Assembly: GCA_035487295.1 (NCBI GenBank) | Contig: DATHMH010000004.1 | Coordinates: 61,334-125,333, forward strand | Length of the DNA: 64,000 bases | DNA from: QIAW01 sp035487295 | GTDB taxonomy: Bacteria > Acidobacteriota > Terriglobia > Terriglobales > Acidobacteriaceae | Direction of reading: 5' to 3' | Shown here: in pieces, positions 43,409 through 52,522 of the stretch | Layout: every line of letters begins with the position of its first letter | How positions within the stretch are numbered: the first letter of the stretch is position 1 | Made by a program: the position numbers and the translations under genes | The notes under the pieces: model-generated | The model's database searches: none | What the model saw: the letters and a program-made list of their open reading frames with translations, nothing else | What the model was told of the DNA's origin: nothing

Positions 43409-44845
43409 ATGGATCCTAACGCACAATCGGCACAAGTTCCTGATGTAAAAAAGCAGCTCCGACGCGAGATGGGCCTGTGGGATGTATTGCTGTTCAACAT
43501 CGCCGCCGTGCTCGGCCCGCGCTGGATCGCTGCCGCTGCCCACAACGGCACTTCATCCATCAGCTTGTGGACCATCGCGGCGCTCTTCTTCTTCGTGCCA
43601 ACTGCTTTAGTAGTAGTTGAACTTTCTACACGATTTCCTCACGAAGGCGGGCTCTATATCTGGTCCAAAGAAGCCTTTGGCGACTTTCACGGTTTCGTCG
43701 CGGGATGGACCTATTGGGTCTATACCTTTTTTTATTTTCCGGGATTGCTCGCGGCCAGCGCCTCCATGGCCGCCTACGTAGGCGGACCACGCACCGCCCA
43801 CCTGGCCCAGGACCGAACTTTTATTCTGGTGGGCTCCGTGGTGCTTCTCTTCATTGCTGTGTGGCTCAACATCATTGGTTTGAATATCGGCAAGTGGCTA
43901 CAAAATGCCGGCGGAGTGGGAACATATCTCCCTCTCCTGATGCTGGTCGCGGTCGCGTTTTTCGCCTGGCAGCGCTACGGATCGCAAACCCACTTTACCT
44001 GGGCCAATATCATTCCCACCTGGAATTGGGACACGGTAAATTTCTGGCCACAGATCGCCTTTGCCTTCACCGGGCTGGAGCTGGTCTCGGCCATGAGCGA
44101 GGAGATCAAGGATCCGCACAAAACCTTGCCACGTGCCATTTTTGGTTCTGGAGCGCTGATTGCGATTATCTACATCGTCGGCACTATCGCCGTCCTGGTC
44201 CTTTTGCCGGCCGAACAGGTGGATCCCAAAAGCGGCGTCTTCCAAGCCATTACGACTGGTTCTGTGCTCTTGAGAGTTGGGTTTGTGGGGGTGATTGCAA
44301 CTCTTCTGGTTAGTGTGGGAAATGCCGGAGGAGTAGGCAGTACGGTGGCGGGAGTTGCGCGAATACCCTTCATTGTCGGCGTTGATCGCTACATGCCGGA
44401 GGCGTTCGGCAGGATTCATCCCCGCTGGCGCACACCTTATATTTCGATTCTGGTGCAGGCGATCATTTCTGCAATGATTTTGCTTTTAATTCAGATCAAT
44501 GAGACGGTCAACGGTGCATATCAGATCCTGGTGGACGCAGCCACCATACTTTATTTTGTTCCTTTTTTGTATATGTATGCCGCTGCTATTAAACTTGCTT
44601 ATAGGAAAGACCGTTTGGAAAATAAGAATGCGGTTTTAATCCCAGGGGGCAAACTTGGTGTGTGGATTGCCGGCGCTCTGGGATTTATCGTGGTCGCCGG
44701 CGGTATTTACCTGTCTTTAATTCCGCCGGGGGAAACCTCCAACAAGCTGCTCTTTGAGGTTAAACTGATTGGTGGGACTGTGGCAGCCATAGCTTTAGGG
44801 CTGGTTCTCTATTTTCGTGGCGCCCGGCAGAAGGCGACAGGTTAA
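43409..44845 (+). CDS. APC-family amino-acid permease
   Basis: A membrane transporter of about 478 residues and 12 predicted helices. The N-terminal APC text is clear: LRREMGLWDVLLFNIAAVLGPRWIAAAA, VVVELSTRFPHEGGLYIWSKEAFGDFHGFVAGWTYWVYTFFYFPGLL; helix 6-7 has AFTGLELVSAMSEEIKDPHKTLPRAIFGSGALIAIIYIVGT. It imports an amino acid or amine with a proton or by exchange; the substrate cannot be told. ATG 43409 is chosen over a TTG at 43388. Stand-alone gene. Confidence 0.88.
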   Translation: MDPNAQSAQVPDVKKQLRREMGLWDVLLFNIAAVLGPRWIAAAAHNGTSSISLWTIAALFFFVPTALVVVELSTRFPHEGGLYIWSKEAFGDFHGFVAGWTYWVYTFFYFPGLLAASASMAAYVGGPRTAHLAQDRTFILVGSVVLLFIAVWLNIIGLNIGKWLQNAGGVGTYLPLLMLVAVAFFAWQRYGSQTHFTWANIIPTWNWDTVNFWPQIAFAFTGLELVSAMSEEIKDPHKTLPRAIFGSGALIAIIYIVGTIAVLVLLPAEQVDPKSGVFQAITTGSVLLRVGFVGVIATLLVSVGNAGGVGSTVAGVARIPFIVGVDRYMPEAFGRIHPRWRTPYISILVQAIISAMILLLIQINETVNGAYQILVDAATILYFVPFLYMYAAAIKLAYRKDRLENKNAVLIPGGKLGVWIAGALGFIVVAGGIYLSLIPPGETSNKLLFEVKLIGGTVAAIALGLVLYFRGARQKATG

Positions 44846-45069
44846 AAATTGGATAATTAACAGAAATCCTGGGCAACCCAAGTGTGAAAAAAATACTCGA
44901 TATATTAAGAATATTGTTGGTCTTTGCCGTTTTTTCTGGAAATATCCTGTTTCAGTAAGTCAGAATCAAGTAACTGGGCCGGACTGCCGCAGTTCGATAT
45001 CAGCCCGGCTTATACAACGAGCAGCTACTTTGCCGCATCCTATTGATTGCGGCCTGGATAAGGCTTTCA

Positions 45070-45675
45070 TTGACACAAGCGAAGAAAATACTGGCATCTG
45101 GGATTACGGAAGCAGAGGCGATCGACAGGGCCAAACAGGGCGATGCGGAATCGTTTGAGGCTTTGTACGGGCTGCACAAGCGCCGTGTGTATTCGCTCTG
45201 CCTGCGTATGACCGGAAATACCGCCGAAGCCGAAGATTTGACGCAGGAAGCGTTTCTTCAGCTCTATCGCAAGATTGCGACCTTTCGCGGGGAATCGGCA
45301 TTTTCCACCTGGCTGCATCGCCTGGCAGTGAACGTTGTGCTGATGCACCTGCGCAAGAAAGGCCTGCCTGAGGTTTCACTGGAAGAGCAGATGGAGCCCC
45401 AGCAGGACGACGGCCCGAAAAAAGATGTGGGCGCCCGCGACAACGTGCTGGCGGGCTCCATTGATCGCGTAAACCTGGAGCGCGCGGTTGAGCATTTGCC
45501 GCCCGGTTATCGCATTATTTTCGTGCTGCATGATGTAGAGGGTTACGAGCACAACGAAATTGCCGAGATGATGGGGTGTTCGATTGGCAACAGCAAGTCG
45601 CAGTTGCACAAGGCCAGAATGAAGCTGCGCGAGCTGCTTCGCATCAGCCTGCATGAGAAAGTGGCGCGGCATTAG
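45070..45675 (+). CDS. ECF-type RNA polymerase sigma factor
   Basis: About 201 residues. Region 2: DAESFEALYGLHKRRVYSLCLRMTGNTAEAEDLTQEAFLQLYRKIATFRGESAFSTWLHRLAVNVVLMHLRKK; region 4: VEHLPPGYRIIFVLHDVEGYEHNEIAEMMGCSIGNSKSQLHKARMKLRELL. A TTG at 45070 is chosen since AAGG lies six bases ahead; an upstream TTG (45043) has no ribosome site. The anti-sigma gene follows 49 bp later, so the pair probably forms a sigma/anti-sigma switch that also controls the DUF4097 gene after it. Confidence 0.92.
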   Translation: MTQAKKILASGITEAEAIDRAKQGDAESFEALYGLHKRRVYSLCLRMTGNTAEAEDLTQEAFLQLYRKIATFRGESAFSTWLHRLAVNVVLMHLRKKGLPEVSLEEQMEPQQDDGPKKDVGARDNVLAGSIDRVNLERAVEHLPPGYRIIFVLHDVEGYEHNEIAEMMGCSIGNSKSQLHKARMKLRELLRISLHEKVARH

Positions 45676-45724
45676 GAATGCCGCAGCACAAAGTTGCATC
45701 CATCAGTAGGAGAGGGAGAAGTAC

Positions 45725-46366
45725 GTGGTTATGAATTGCGCTGATTTTCAAAGAGTTTTACCAGACATCATCGAAACCGGTGGGGACGCCGAGGAGTCTT
45801 CGCACCTGCACTCCTGCGCGATCTGCTCTGACCTGGTTCAAGACCTGAAATATATCGCTGAAGCGGCCCGCATGCTGGTCCCCATGGAAGATCCTTCCCC
45901 GCAGGTATGGGCGAGGATTGAAAGCTCCCTACAGCATGAAGGATTCGTTCGCCCGGCCCGAGGTACGGTGCGCATGGAACCCTTTCTGATTTCGGGAAAC
46001 CGGCGCGGCAATTTTTACGGATGGGCAGGAATAGCCGCCATGGCGTTAATCGCCATTACCATGCTTGTTTTTGGCCGCCTGCATTCGGTTCCGGCAGTTG
46101 ACACCGGAACGACTGCCTCAACCGCTCGTGCGCCGGAGGTTATCAGTGCAGATGACAAGGCATTGTTGAATGCGATTGACCAAAAGAACCACTCCATGGG
46201 TGAGGTGTATAAGAAAAAACTGCGCAGCGCGGATACTTATATTCTGGATGCCAAGCACTCGGTAGCGCAAAATCCGGGAGATGCCATTGCCCGGCAGCAA
46301 CTCATGAATGCCTATCAGCAAAAGGCGGCAGTCTACGAGATGGCAGTGTCGTACACGACGCGATAG
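45725..46366 (+). CDS. Zinc-finger anti-sigma factor
   Basis: A 213-residue membrane protein. The N-terminal part has the ZAS motif H27-x3-C31-x2-C34 (HLHSCAICSD); one membrane helix lies at about 98-116 (YGWAGIAAMALIAITMLVFG); the periplasmic tail (about 120-213) is helical and not recognised. It should hold the preceding ECF sigma factor at the membrane until a signal frees it. An AGGAGAGGGAG ribosome site precedes the start; the third codon is also ATG. Confidence 0.85.
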   Translation: MVMNCADFQRVLPDIIETGGDAEESSHLHSCAICSDLVQDLKYIAEAARMLVPMEDPSPQVWARIESSLQHEGFVRPARGTVRMEPFLISGNRRGNFYGWAGIAAMALIAITMLVFGRLHSVPAVDTGTTASTARAPEVISADDKALLNAIDQKNHSMGEVYKKKLRSADTYILDAKHSVAQNPGDAIARQQLMNAYQQKAAVYEMAVSYTTR

Positions 46367-46392
46367 CGCGATCAGGAAAGCAGGAGAGAGAT

Positions 46393-47289
46393 ATGAACTA
46401 CAGGAGAGTGAGCGCAGCAAATCCCAGCGTCCATATAGTGTCTGCGGGAGTGCTGGTGATGGTGGTTACCGTCGGGCTTTTTGCCGCCGACGTGAAAAAG
46501 GAATTCAAATATACCGCCCGGCCGGGCAGCAATGTTACGGTGAGTAATGCCTTCGGAGGAGTTGACGTCCGTACCGCCACGGGACGGCAGGTCACCATTA
46601 CTGCCATCATTCATTCCGACAAGGTCGAGGTCAATAGCGCGCAATTGGGCAACCGCATCCGCGCCGCAACCAACTTCCTGCAGCAGGTCGATTCCAAGGA
46701 AGGCCAGGTGGATTACATCGTGATGGTTCCTCCCGACTGTAATGTGGTGGTCCAAAACGGGAGCGGCATTTTGCGGCTCTCCGGCGTGCGTAACGATGTT
46801 TCCCTGAAAGCCGATGAAGGCCAGGTGGAACTCTCCGACATCAACAACTCTCACATCCACGTGCAGACGCTGGATGCTCCTGTCACGCTCACGAACGTTC
46901 GCAGCCAGCATGTGGAAGTCCTCTCCAACGGCGGCAAAGTTCAGCTCACCAAAGTGACCGGCCCCGAGGTCACGGTGAAGACCGACAGCGGCGACATTAC
47001 CTATGATGGGGACTTTTCCGGAGGCGGAGATTATTCGTTGATCAACCACACAGGCAATATCAACGTCAATTTGCCGGCCACCGCTTCCGTAGACCTGAAC
47101 GCCCGTTCCATGCAAGGCTCGGTGCAGAACGATTTTCCTTTCCAACCGCAAACCTCGGCGAGCGCCCTGCCGCGCGGCGTAAACTCGAATACGTATGTGA
47201 CAGGCACCAGCCAAGGCACCTCCGGCACGAACTTCTCTTCGGTTGAACTCAGTTCCTTCAGTGGTACAATCCGCGTTAAGAAGCGTTGA
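46393..47289 (+). CDS. DUF4097-type secreted beta-strand repeat protein
   Basis: A 298-residue exported protein. Signal peptide (NPSVHIVSAGVLVMVVTVGLFAA), then an all-beta DUF4097 region of short strand repeats (NVTVSNAFGGVDVRTATGRQVTITA, CNVVVQNGSGILRLSGVRNDVSLKADEGQVELSDINNSHIHVQTLDAPVTLTNV, GPEVTVKTDSGDITYDG). This family often follows ECF sigma/anti-sigma genes, as here, and is thought to form a right-handed beta fold in the envelope. The exact role is unknown. Confidence 0.83.
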   Translation: MNYRRVSAANPSVHIVSAGVLVMVVTVGLFAADVKKEFKYTARPGSNVTVSNAFGGVDVRTATGRQVTITAIIHSDKVEVNSAQLGNRIRAATNFLQQVDSKEGQVDYIVMVPPDCNVVVQNGSGILRLSGVRNDVSLKADEGQVELSDINNSHIHVQTLDAPVTLTNVRSQHVEVLSNGGKVQLTKVTGPEVTVKTDSGDITYDGDFSGGGDYSLINHTGNINVNLPATASVDLNARSMQGSVQNDFPFQPQTSASALPRGVNSNTYVTGTSQGTSGTNFSSVELSSFSGTIRVKKR

Positions 47290-47319
47290 AAAGCCTTTGG
47301 GTCACAAAAATTCGCCAGG

Positions 47320-47895
47320 GTGGTTGCTGCCTCATTGAAAAACAATGAGCGACTGCCCGTGGTTTTTCTCGTCGGCTTTATGGGCGCTGGAAAGAGCGCC
47401 GTGGGCCAGCATCTGGCCCACCGCAAAGGATGGCGGTTTACCGACCTCGACGATGTAATCGAAGAGCATGCGGGCCGCACCATCGCACAGATCTTTAAAA
47501 ATTCGGGTGAAGAAGCATTTCGGAAACTTGAAACCCAGGCCCTGGGGATGCTGCTCGGGCAGCGCCTTGCTTCCCTGCCGCATATTGTGGCGCTGGGAGG
47601 CGGCGCGTATGCGCGCGAGGAAAACGAGCGCATGATTCGCGAGGCTGGCGGGGTGGCGGTGTTTCTGGATGCACCCGCCGAAGAGCTGTTGCGCCGCTGC
47701 CGGGCTGAGCTGCAGGCGCGGGTGCGGCCTAACCTGCAAAATGAAAGCGTGTTTCGCAGATTGTATGAGGAGCGCAAGCCGCACTACTCTCGGGCCAATT
47801 TTCATGTTGAGACCGCGGGCAAGCAGATTGAGCAAATTGCGATAGAAGTGGAACAAATGTTAAGAAAGGCAGACATTCTGTGGGAGGAATCGTGA
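47320..47895 (+). CDS. aroK: Shikimate kinase
   Basis: A 191-residue kinase that phosphorylates shikimate at the 3-hydroxyl on the way to chorismate. Walker A GFMGAGKSAVG (about 19-29), shikimate-binding DLDDVIEEHAGRTIAQIFKNSGEEAFRKLE, GGGAYAREENERMI (the second GG site), and the lid R in RPNLQNESVFRRLYEERKPHYSRA. GTG 47320 is the start. GTGA overlaps the next gene. Confidence 0.94.
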   Translation: MVAASLKNNERLPVVFLVGFMGAGKSAVGQHLAHRKGWRFTDLDDVIEEHAGRTIAQIFKNSGEEAFRKLETQALGMLLGQRLASLPHIVALGGGAYAREENERMIREAGGVAVFLDAPAEELLRRCRAELQARVRPNLQNESVFRRLYEERKPHYSRANFHVETAGKQIEQIAIEVEQMLRKADILWEES

Positions 47896-48623
47896 AAAAC
47901 ACTGTCGTACAACGATGGGTGCTTGCGCTGTTTGTATTGGCATCGTCTTCTTCCTGGGCCTCAAAAAAGCCGGAGCTGCCCAAGGGGGGCTCGCAAACCG
48001 TGGATGCCGGTTCCTTCGGCATTTTCAAACAGGGCCATCGCCTGGGGACAGAAACTTTTCGCATCGAACAATCGGCTGATTCCAACACAACAACCTCAGA
48101 AATCAAGATGGAAGACGGCAGCTCGCAGGCATCGGAATTGCTTTTAAGTCCCCTGGGCGAGTTGCGCCGGTATTCGTGGCATGAAGAAAAGGGCGGCCAG
48201 GCACAGGCTACGGTGACTCCTGGCGAGGAAGTTCTGATGGAGCACATTGTAGACAGCAACCAGAAGCCCCATGATATCCCCTTCATTCTGCCGCCTTCCA
48301 CCAACATCCTGGACGATTATTTCTTCGTGCAGCGCGAACTGCTGCTGTGGAAATACATAGGCTCCTCCTGCCCCAACCTGGCGGACTGCAAGCTCAACAA
48401 AAGCAGCATTGGGGTCATCAATCCCCACGGGCAGATTTCTTACTCGGTAAACCTGGAATATATGGGCCAGGAAAAAGTCGCCATCCGCGGCGGCGAACAG
48501 CAATTGAGGCGGTTTAATCTCTCTTCAGAGGATGGTAACTGGGCGCTCTGGCTTGATGATCAGATGAAGCTGGTCAAAATTGTCATTGCCGACGAAGACA
48601 CAGAAATCTTGCGCGATAATTAA
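47892..48623 (+). CDS. Secreted protein of unknown function
   Basis: About 243 residues. Signal peptide (VKNTVVQRWVLALFVLASSSSWAS), then a beta-rich body: GSFGIFKQGHRLGTETFRIEQSADSNTTTSEIKMEDGS, and DDQMKLVKIVIADEDTEILRDN at the end. That first block, 'G.f.i...g..vG.e.f.i', resembles exported proteins that hold a lipid- or substrate-like ligand in a beta barrel, but I do not assign a family. GTG 47892 overlaps the aroK stop (GTGA). Confidence 0.65.
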   Translation: MKNTVVQRWVLALFVLASSSSWASKKPELPKGGSQTVDAGSFGIFKQGHRLGTETFRIEQSADSNTTTSEIKMEDGSSQASELLLSPLGELRRYSWHEEKGGQAQATVTPGEEVLMEHIVDSNQKPHDIPFILPPSTNILDDYFFVQRELLLWKYIGSSCPNLADCKLNKSSIGVINPHGQISYSVNLEYMGQEKVAIRGGEQQLRRFNLSSEDGNWALWLDDQMKLVKIVIADEDTEILRDN

Positions 48624-48682
48624 CCACGCCGTCTCATGCCCCCGGCTGGCTGTTATAAAATTTAAATTTCAATTTGCGAATT

Positions 48683-49735
48683 ATGCTTCCCAGCAAAATC
48701 CCGGTTGGTATTCTGGGCGCCACGGGAGTTGTGGGCCAGCGTTTTATTCAACTCCTGGAGCACCACCCCTGGTTTGAAACCGCCTGGCTGGCGGCCTCTG
48801 AGCGTTCTGCCGGGCAAACGTATCAATCTGCTGTCCGCTGGCGCTTAAGAACCCAGATTCCCAGCGCTATTGCGAGCATGAAAATCTCTCCAGCCACCCC
48901 TGAGGGCGCTCCCAAGCTCGTTTTTTCCGCTTTGGATACTTCTGTCGCCGCCGAGCTGGAGCCCCGGTTTGCCGCCGCCGGACATGCGATTGTCTCCAAC
49001 TCCAGCGCCTTCCGCATGCAGGCAGATGTACCACTGGTGATCCCTGAGGTCAACGCCGACCACGTGCGTCTGCTGGAAAGCCAATCCTGGCGCCGGGAGT
49101 TCAGCGGATTTATCGTGACCAATCCTAATTGCTCGGCGACCGGCCTGGTGATGGCGCTGGCCCCGTTGCACCATAGATTCGGCGTCGAAAAGGTCTTCGT
49201 GGTCACGATGCAGGCCATCAGCGGAGCGGGATATCCGGGCGTGCCCTCTCTCGACATTCTGGGCAACGTGATTCCCTACATCGCCAAGGAAGAAGAGAAG
49301 ATGGAGTCGGAATCCTGCAAGATGCTGGGCAGGCTGAACGGCACAGGTATTGAGCCTGCTGCCATACAGGTCAGCGCCCACTGTAATCGTGTCCCTGTCG
49401 AAGATGGCCATACCGAATCCGTTTCCATCAAGTTGAAGAGACCGGCGAAGCGGGAAGAAATTTTGCAGGCCTTGTCTGAGTTCCGCGGAGTTCCCCAGGA
49501 GTTGCGGCTGCCGAATGCGCCGCCTGCCCCCATTATCGTGCTTGAATCTCCAGACCGGCCGCAGCCGACGCTCGACGTCAATATGTCTGCGGGAATGGCT
49601 GTAACCATTGGCCGCCTGCGTGCTTGCCCGCTGCTCGACTGGAAGTTCACGGTGCTGTCGCATAACACCATCCGCGGGGCTGCAGGGGCCGCCTTGCTGA
49701 ACGCGGAGCTGCTCAAGGCGCAAGGATACCTGTGA
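48683..49735 (+). CDS. asd: Aspartate-semialdehyde dehydrogenase
   Basis: A 350-residue NADPH-dependent enzyme that turns aspartyl phosphate into aspartate semialdehyde for lysine, threonine, methionine and diaminopimelate. Dinucleotide loop VGILGATGVVGQRF at 8-21, catalytic Cys150 in TNPNCSATGLV, and the archaeal/fungal-type text QAISGAGYPGVPSLDILGNVIPYI and CNRVPVEDGHTESVSIK. The latter marks the non-E. coli branch of the family. GTGA overlap with lysC. Confidence 0.95.
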   Translation: MLPSKIPVGILGATGVVGQRFIQLLEHHPWFETAWLAASERSAGQTYQSAVRWRLRTQIPSAIASMKISPATPEGAPKLVFSALDTSVAAELEPRFAAAGHAIVSNSSAFRMQADVPLVIPEVNADHVRLLESQSWRREFSGFIVTNPNCSATGLVMALAPLHHRFGVEKVFVVTMQAISGAGYPGVPSLDILGNVIPYIAKEEEKMESESCKMLGRLNGTGIEPAAIQVSAHCNRVPVEDGHTESVSIKLKRPAKREEILQALSEFRGVPQELRLPNAPPAPIIVLESPDRPQPTLDVNMSAGMAVTIGRLRACPLLDWKFTVLSHNTIRGAAGAALLNAELLKAQGYL

Positions 49736-51105
49736 TCGTCATGAAATTTGGCGGCACTTCGGTGGAAGATGCCGCCGCCATGGAACGCGTCTGTGAGATC
49801 GTGCGCGGCCGTCTTTCGCAAAAACCTGTTGTCGTGGTCAGCGCCATGGCCAGAGTGACCGACCAACTGGTGGCCATGGGCCAGGCTGCCGGGGGCGGTG
49901 ACTCCGAATCTGCCCTCACCATGGCGCGCGCCATGCGCGAGCGGCATTACAGCACTGCCAGCGAGCTGCTGGGAACGGGATTGTTCACCAGCTTTCACTC
50001 CGAACTTGAAAATGATTTCAATGGTCTCGATGAGCTGCTGCGTGGCATCGCCGCAGTCGGCGAAATTACCCCGCGCAGCACCGATGCAGTGCTTTCCTTT
50101 GGCGAGCGTCTTTCCAGCAAGATCGTCGCCGCGGCTTTCTCAGCCCGCGGCCTGCATTCCGCTTTAGTGGATTCGCGCGCCTGCATTGTCACCGACGCTA
50201 CTCACACCAGAGCGGTTCCGTTGTTTGACGAAATTAATCCCCGGCTTATGACCCAGGTCCGGCCCCTGGTTGAAAAAGGGATTGTCCCTGTCATGGGCGG
50301 TTTCATTGGCGCAACGCTTAACGGAACTCCCACCACGATTGGACGCGGTGGCTCAGATTTTTCTGCTGCCATCGTTGGCGGTGGCCTGGCGGCCGAACGC
50401 ATCGAAATATGGACCGACGTGGACGGCATGATGACCACCGACCCCCGGCTTTGTCCGCAAGCGCGGCGCATCAAGGAAATCAGCTTTGACGAGGCTGCCG
50501 AACTGGCCTACTTTGGAGCCAAGGTGCTGCATCCGGCGACCATGCTGCCGGCTATACAGAAAAATATTCCGGTACACGTGCTCAATTCGCGCAATCCGAA
50601 GAACGAAGGTACCCGCATCACCGCGCGCGCTCCGCACTGCCGCAATGCCATCAAAGCAATCGCAGTGAAGAAACGCATCACCATAGTCGACCTTGTCGCC
50701 ACACGCATGTTAATGGCGCACGGCTTTCTGCGTTCGGTTTTCGAGGTATTTGATCGCCACCGCTGTCCGGTGGACATGGTTTCTACCTCCGAGGTCAGCG
50801 TGTCGTTGACCATTGATTCCAATGAAGCCATCCCCGCCATCGCTGGCGACCTGCAAAAGCTGGCAGACGTGAAATATGCCGGGCGCAAGGCTATCATCTG
50901 CCTGGTAGGCGAAAACGTGCGGGAGACGCCGGGAATCGCCGGCCAGGTGTTTGGCTCGATTGCAGATGTAAACATACGTATGATTTCTCAGGGCGCATCA
51001 GAGATCAATATAAGCTTCGTAATTGACGAAGACGATGTTCCGCGCGCGGTGCAGAAGCTGCACCAGAAATTTTTTGCCCAAGTGGATCCGGCTATATTTG
51101 AATGA
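49732..51105 (+). CDS. lysC: Aspartate kinase
   Basis: A 457-residue kinase making aspartyl phosphate, the first step of the aspartate family. N-terminal VMKFGGTSVEDAAAMERV, GFIGATLNGTPTTIGRGGSDFSAAIVGGGL and EIWTDVDGMMTTDPRL are signature blocks; two ACT domains follow (about 315-457: ITIVDLVATRMLMAHGFLRSVFEVFDRHRCPVDMVSTSEVSVSLTID, and ICLVGENVRETPGIAGQVFGSIADVNIRMISQGASEINISFVI), so feedback control by an end product is likely. Coupled to asd by a 4-bp overlap. Confidence 0.96.
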   Translation: MIVMKFGGTSVEDAAAMERVCEIVRGRLSQKPVVVVSAMARVTDQLVAMGQAAGGGDSESALTMARAMRERHYSTASELLGTGLFTSFHSELENDFNGLDELLRGIAAVGEITPRSTDAVLSFGERLSSKIVAAAFSARGLHSALVDSRACIVTDATHTRAVPLFDEINPRLMTQVRPLVEKGIVPVMGGFIGATLNGTPTTIGRGGSDFSAAIVGGGLAAERIEIWTDVDGMMTTDPRLCPQARRIKEISFDEAAELAYFGAKVLHPATMLPAIQKNIPVHVLNSRNPKNEGTRITARAPHCRNAIKAIAVKKRITIVDLVATRMLMAHGFLRSVFEVFDRHRCPVDMVSTSEVSVSLTIDSNEAIPAIAGDLQKLADVKYAGRKAIICLVGENVRETPGIAGQVFGSIADVNIRMISQGASEINISFVIDEDDVPRAVQKLHQKFFAQVDPAIFE

Positions 51106-51136
51106 ATTCGATCACCTGAAGTTTTGCAGAAACCTA

Positions 51137-51814
51137 ATGAAACTAATCATCCTCGGACTCGGAAAAACCGGCTCTCTGGTCGCTGATATTGCCCGTGAAA
51201 AGGGCCACGATGTTCTGGCTCTCGACATTGCGGAAAACCAGGACGCCGCCGGATTGACACCGGAGAACACCAAAGGCGTTGCCGCCGCCATTGATTTCAC
51301 AACGCCTACCGCCGTTCTCCCCAACATCGAAGCCTGCGCCCGTCTGGGTGTGAATATGGTAGTAGGCACAACCGGCTGGTATTCCGAACTGCCGCGCATC
51401 AGGCAATTGGTAGAGCGCAGCCAGATGGGGTTTCTTTACGCCTCCAACTTTTCCATTGGCGTGAATATTTTCTTTGAAGCGGCCCGCGCCGCCGCGGCCG
51501 CATTGGACCATGGATACAGCGTCCGCATCATGGAGCGTCACCATGCGCAGAAGAAAGACGCCCCTTCCGGCACGGCGGCAACCATCAAGAACATATTGCA
51601 GCCACACACGAAGACCGGCATCGAGATTACCTCCATCCGTGAGGGCGATGCAGCCGGGCAACATGTTATCCTGCTCGACTCGGAAGACGACACTATGATG
51701 CTTGTACACGATGCCAAGTCGCGCCGCGGATTTGCCCAGGGCGCAGTCCGTGCCGCCGAGTGGATCGCCGGCAAGAAGGGGTTTTTCGAATTTAAGGATG
51801 TGTTACGAGGCTGA
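51137..51814 (+). CDS. dapB: 4-hydroxy-tetrahydrodipicolinate reductase, short form (DapB)
   Basis: A 225-residue reductase of the diaminopimelate pathway. Nucleotide loop IILGLGKTGSLVADIAR, the GTTGW motif (VVGTTGWYSE), and the catalytic MERHHAQKKDAPSGTA block with its His pair and Lys. It is about 40 residues shorter than the E. coli enzyme, with a simplified N-terminal loop. ATG 51137 lies 31 bp after lysC; an in-frame extension upstream to 51023 would overlap lysC by 80 bp and adds no conserved residues. Last gene of asd-lysC-dapB. Confidence 0.93.
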   Translation: MKLIILGLGKTGSLVADIAREKGHDVLALDIAENQDAAGLTPENTKGVAAAIDFTTPTAVLPNIEACARLGVNMVVGTTGWYSELPRIRQLVERSQMGFLYASNFSIGVNIFFEAARAAAAALDHGYSVRIMERHHAQKKDAPSGTAATIKNILQPHTKTGIEITSIREGDAAGQHVILLDSEDDTMMLVHDAKSRRGFAQGAVRAAEWIAGKKGFFEFKDVLRG

Positions 51815-51820
51815 ACGCAG

Positions 51821-51850
51821 ATTGAGTCATCGAATCATCGGGTCATTCTC
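51821..51850. repeat. 'tcattga'-type repeat, short copy
   Basis: attgagtcatcgaatcatcg followed by 'ggtcattc', the same units as at 9230-9315, 58946-58980 and 59344-59405. Confidence 0.5.
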
Positions 51851-51861
51851 GGCACGAGCAC

Positions 51862-51909
51862 AAGAAAAACGCCTCTGAAAACGGCGCGGAAGCACCGCGA
51901 TCAGAGGCG
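51862..51909 (-). terminator. Rho-independent terminator of the GntR-SPFH-ExbD-like operon
   Basis: Minus strand: outer stem CGCCTCTGA / TCAGAGGCG (9 bp), an inner stem CGCGG-tgctt-CCGCG, then TTTTTCTT. It lies 77 bp past the last gene's stop. The nested stem is unusual. Confidence 0.7.
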
Positions 51910-51985
51910 CACATGATACAGCTCAATCTCCTGGTTCTCAGCTTATTTCCCTCGCTTCTTCCATCGTTACGAACTGAACTCTATC

Positions 51986-52522
51986 TCACTTCGATCCTGA
52001 AGAGCTCTGATTCATCGGGCGAGGCGAAACAACCAGCAATTCCAGGCCCTTTGGTGGTACCAAGGTTCCCGGTTCCTCGGTGTCTTGCTGGGCTGTCAGC
52101 AGCGTGAGTCTTTCGACACCTGCTATACGCACAGAGTCCAGAACCCTGACCAGGTTTACGTAGGGAGTACGCGCGTCTGCTTTGATATAGAGCGTCTTCT
52201 CTACACTGTTGGACAAGGCGCCCTTCACTTTTTCCGCTATTTCAGTAGTACTGACGGGGTGGACTCCCAGGTACACTTTGCCATCGTAGGTAACAGTCAC
52301 GATTAGCGAATCTTCATTGTCGGCTTTAGGCACCGGTACCGCATTTCTGGTGACCGGCAGCTCTACGGTAATCCCCTTTCGCAGGGTTTGACCCGCGCCG
52401 GCGTGAGTCTCAGTTTGGAAAGAGTTCTCATGGGCTGCTGACGCAGTCTGGGCGACTACCGAAGGCGCGACTCCAACGCCTAAGGACAACACAATAAGGC
52501 ACACTTCAAGCGTGCGGTTCAT
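51986..52522 (-). CDS. ExbD/TolR-like periplasmic domain protein with signal peptide
   Basis: A 178-residue protein. After a cleavable-looking signal peptide (LEVCLIVLSLGVGVAPSVVAQ) and a short linker it matches the periplasmic part of ExbD/TolR: KGITVELPVTRNAVPVPKADNEDSLIVTVTYDGKVYLGVHPVSTTEIAEKVKGAL, and TLYIKADARTPYVNLVRVLDSVRIAGVERLTLLTAQ. True ExbD has one N-terminal membrane helix with a key Asp that uses the proton gradient; that helix and Asp are not seen here, and no ExbB/TolQ gene is next to it. So it may be a regulatory or binding offshoot. It overlaps the previous membrane-protein gene by 4 bp. Confidence 0.72.
   Translation of the reverse strand: MNRTLEVCLIVLSLGVGVAPSVVAQTASAAHENSFQTETHAGAGQTLRKGITVELPVTRNAVPVPKADNEDSLIVTVTYDGKVYLGVHPVSTTEIAEKVKGALSNSVEKTLYIKADARTPYVNLVRVLDSVRIAGVERLTLLTAQQDTEEPGTLVPPKGLELLVVSPRPMNQSSSGSK

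Noticed and set aside
48624..48682. A lysine riboswitch ahead of asd-lysC
   Set aside because: The gap is only about 60 bp and shows none of the conserved lysine-box segments.
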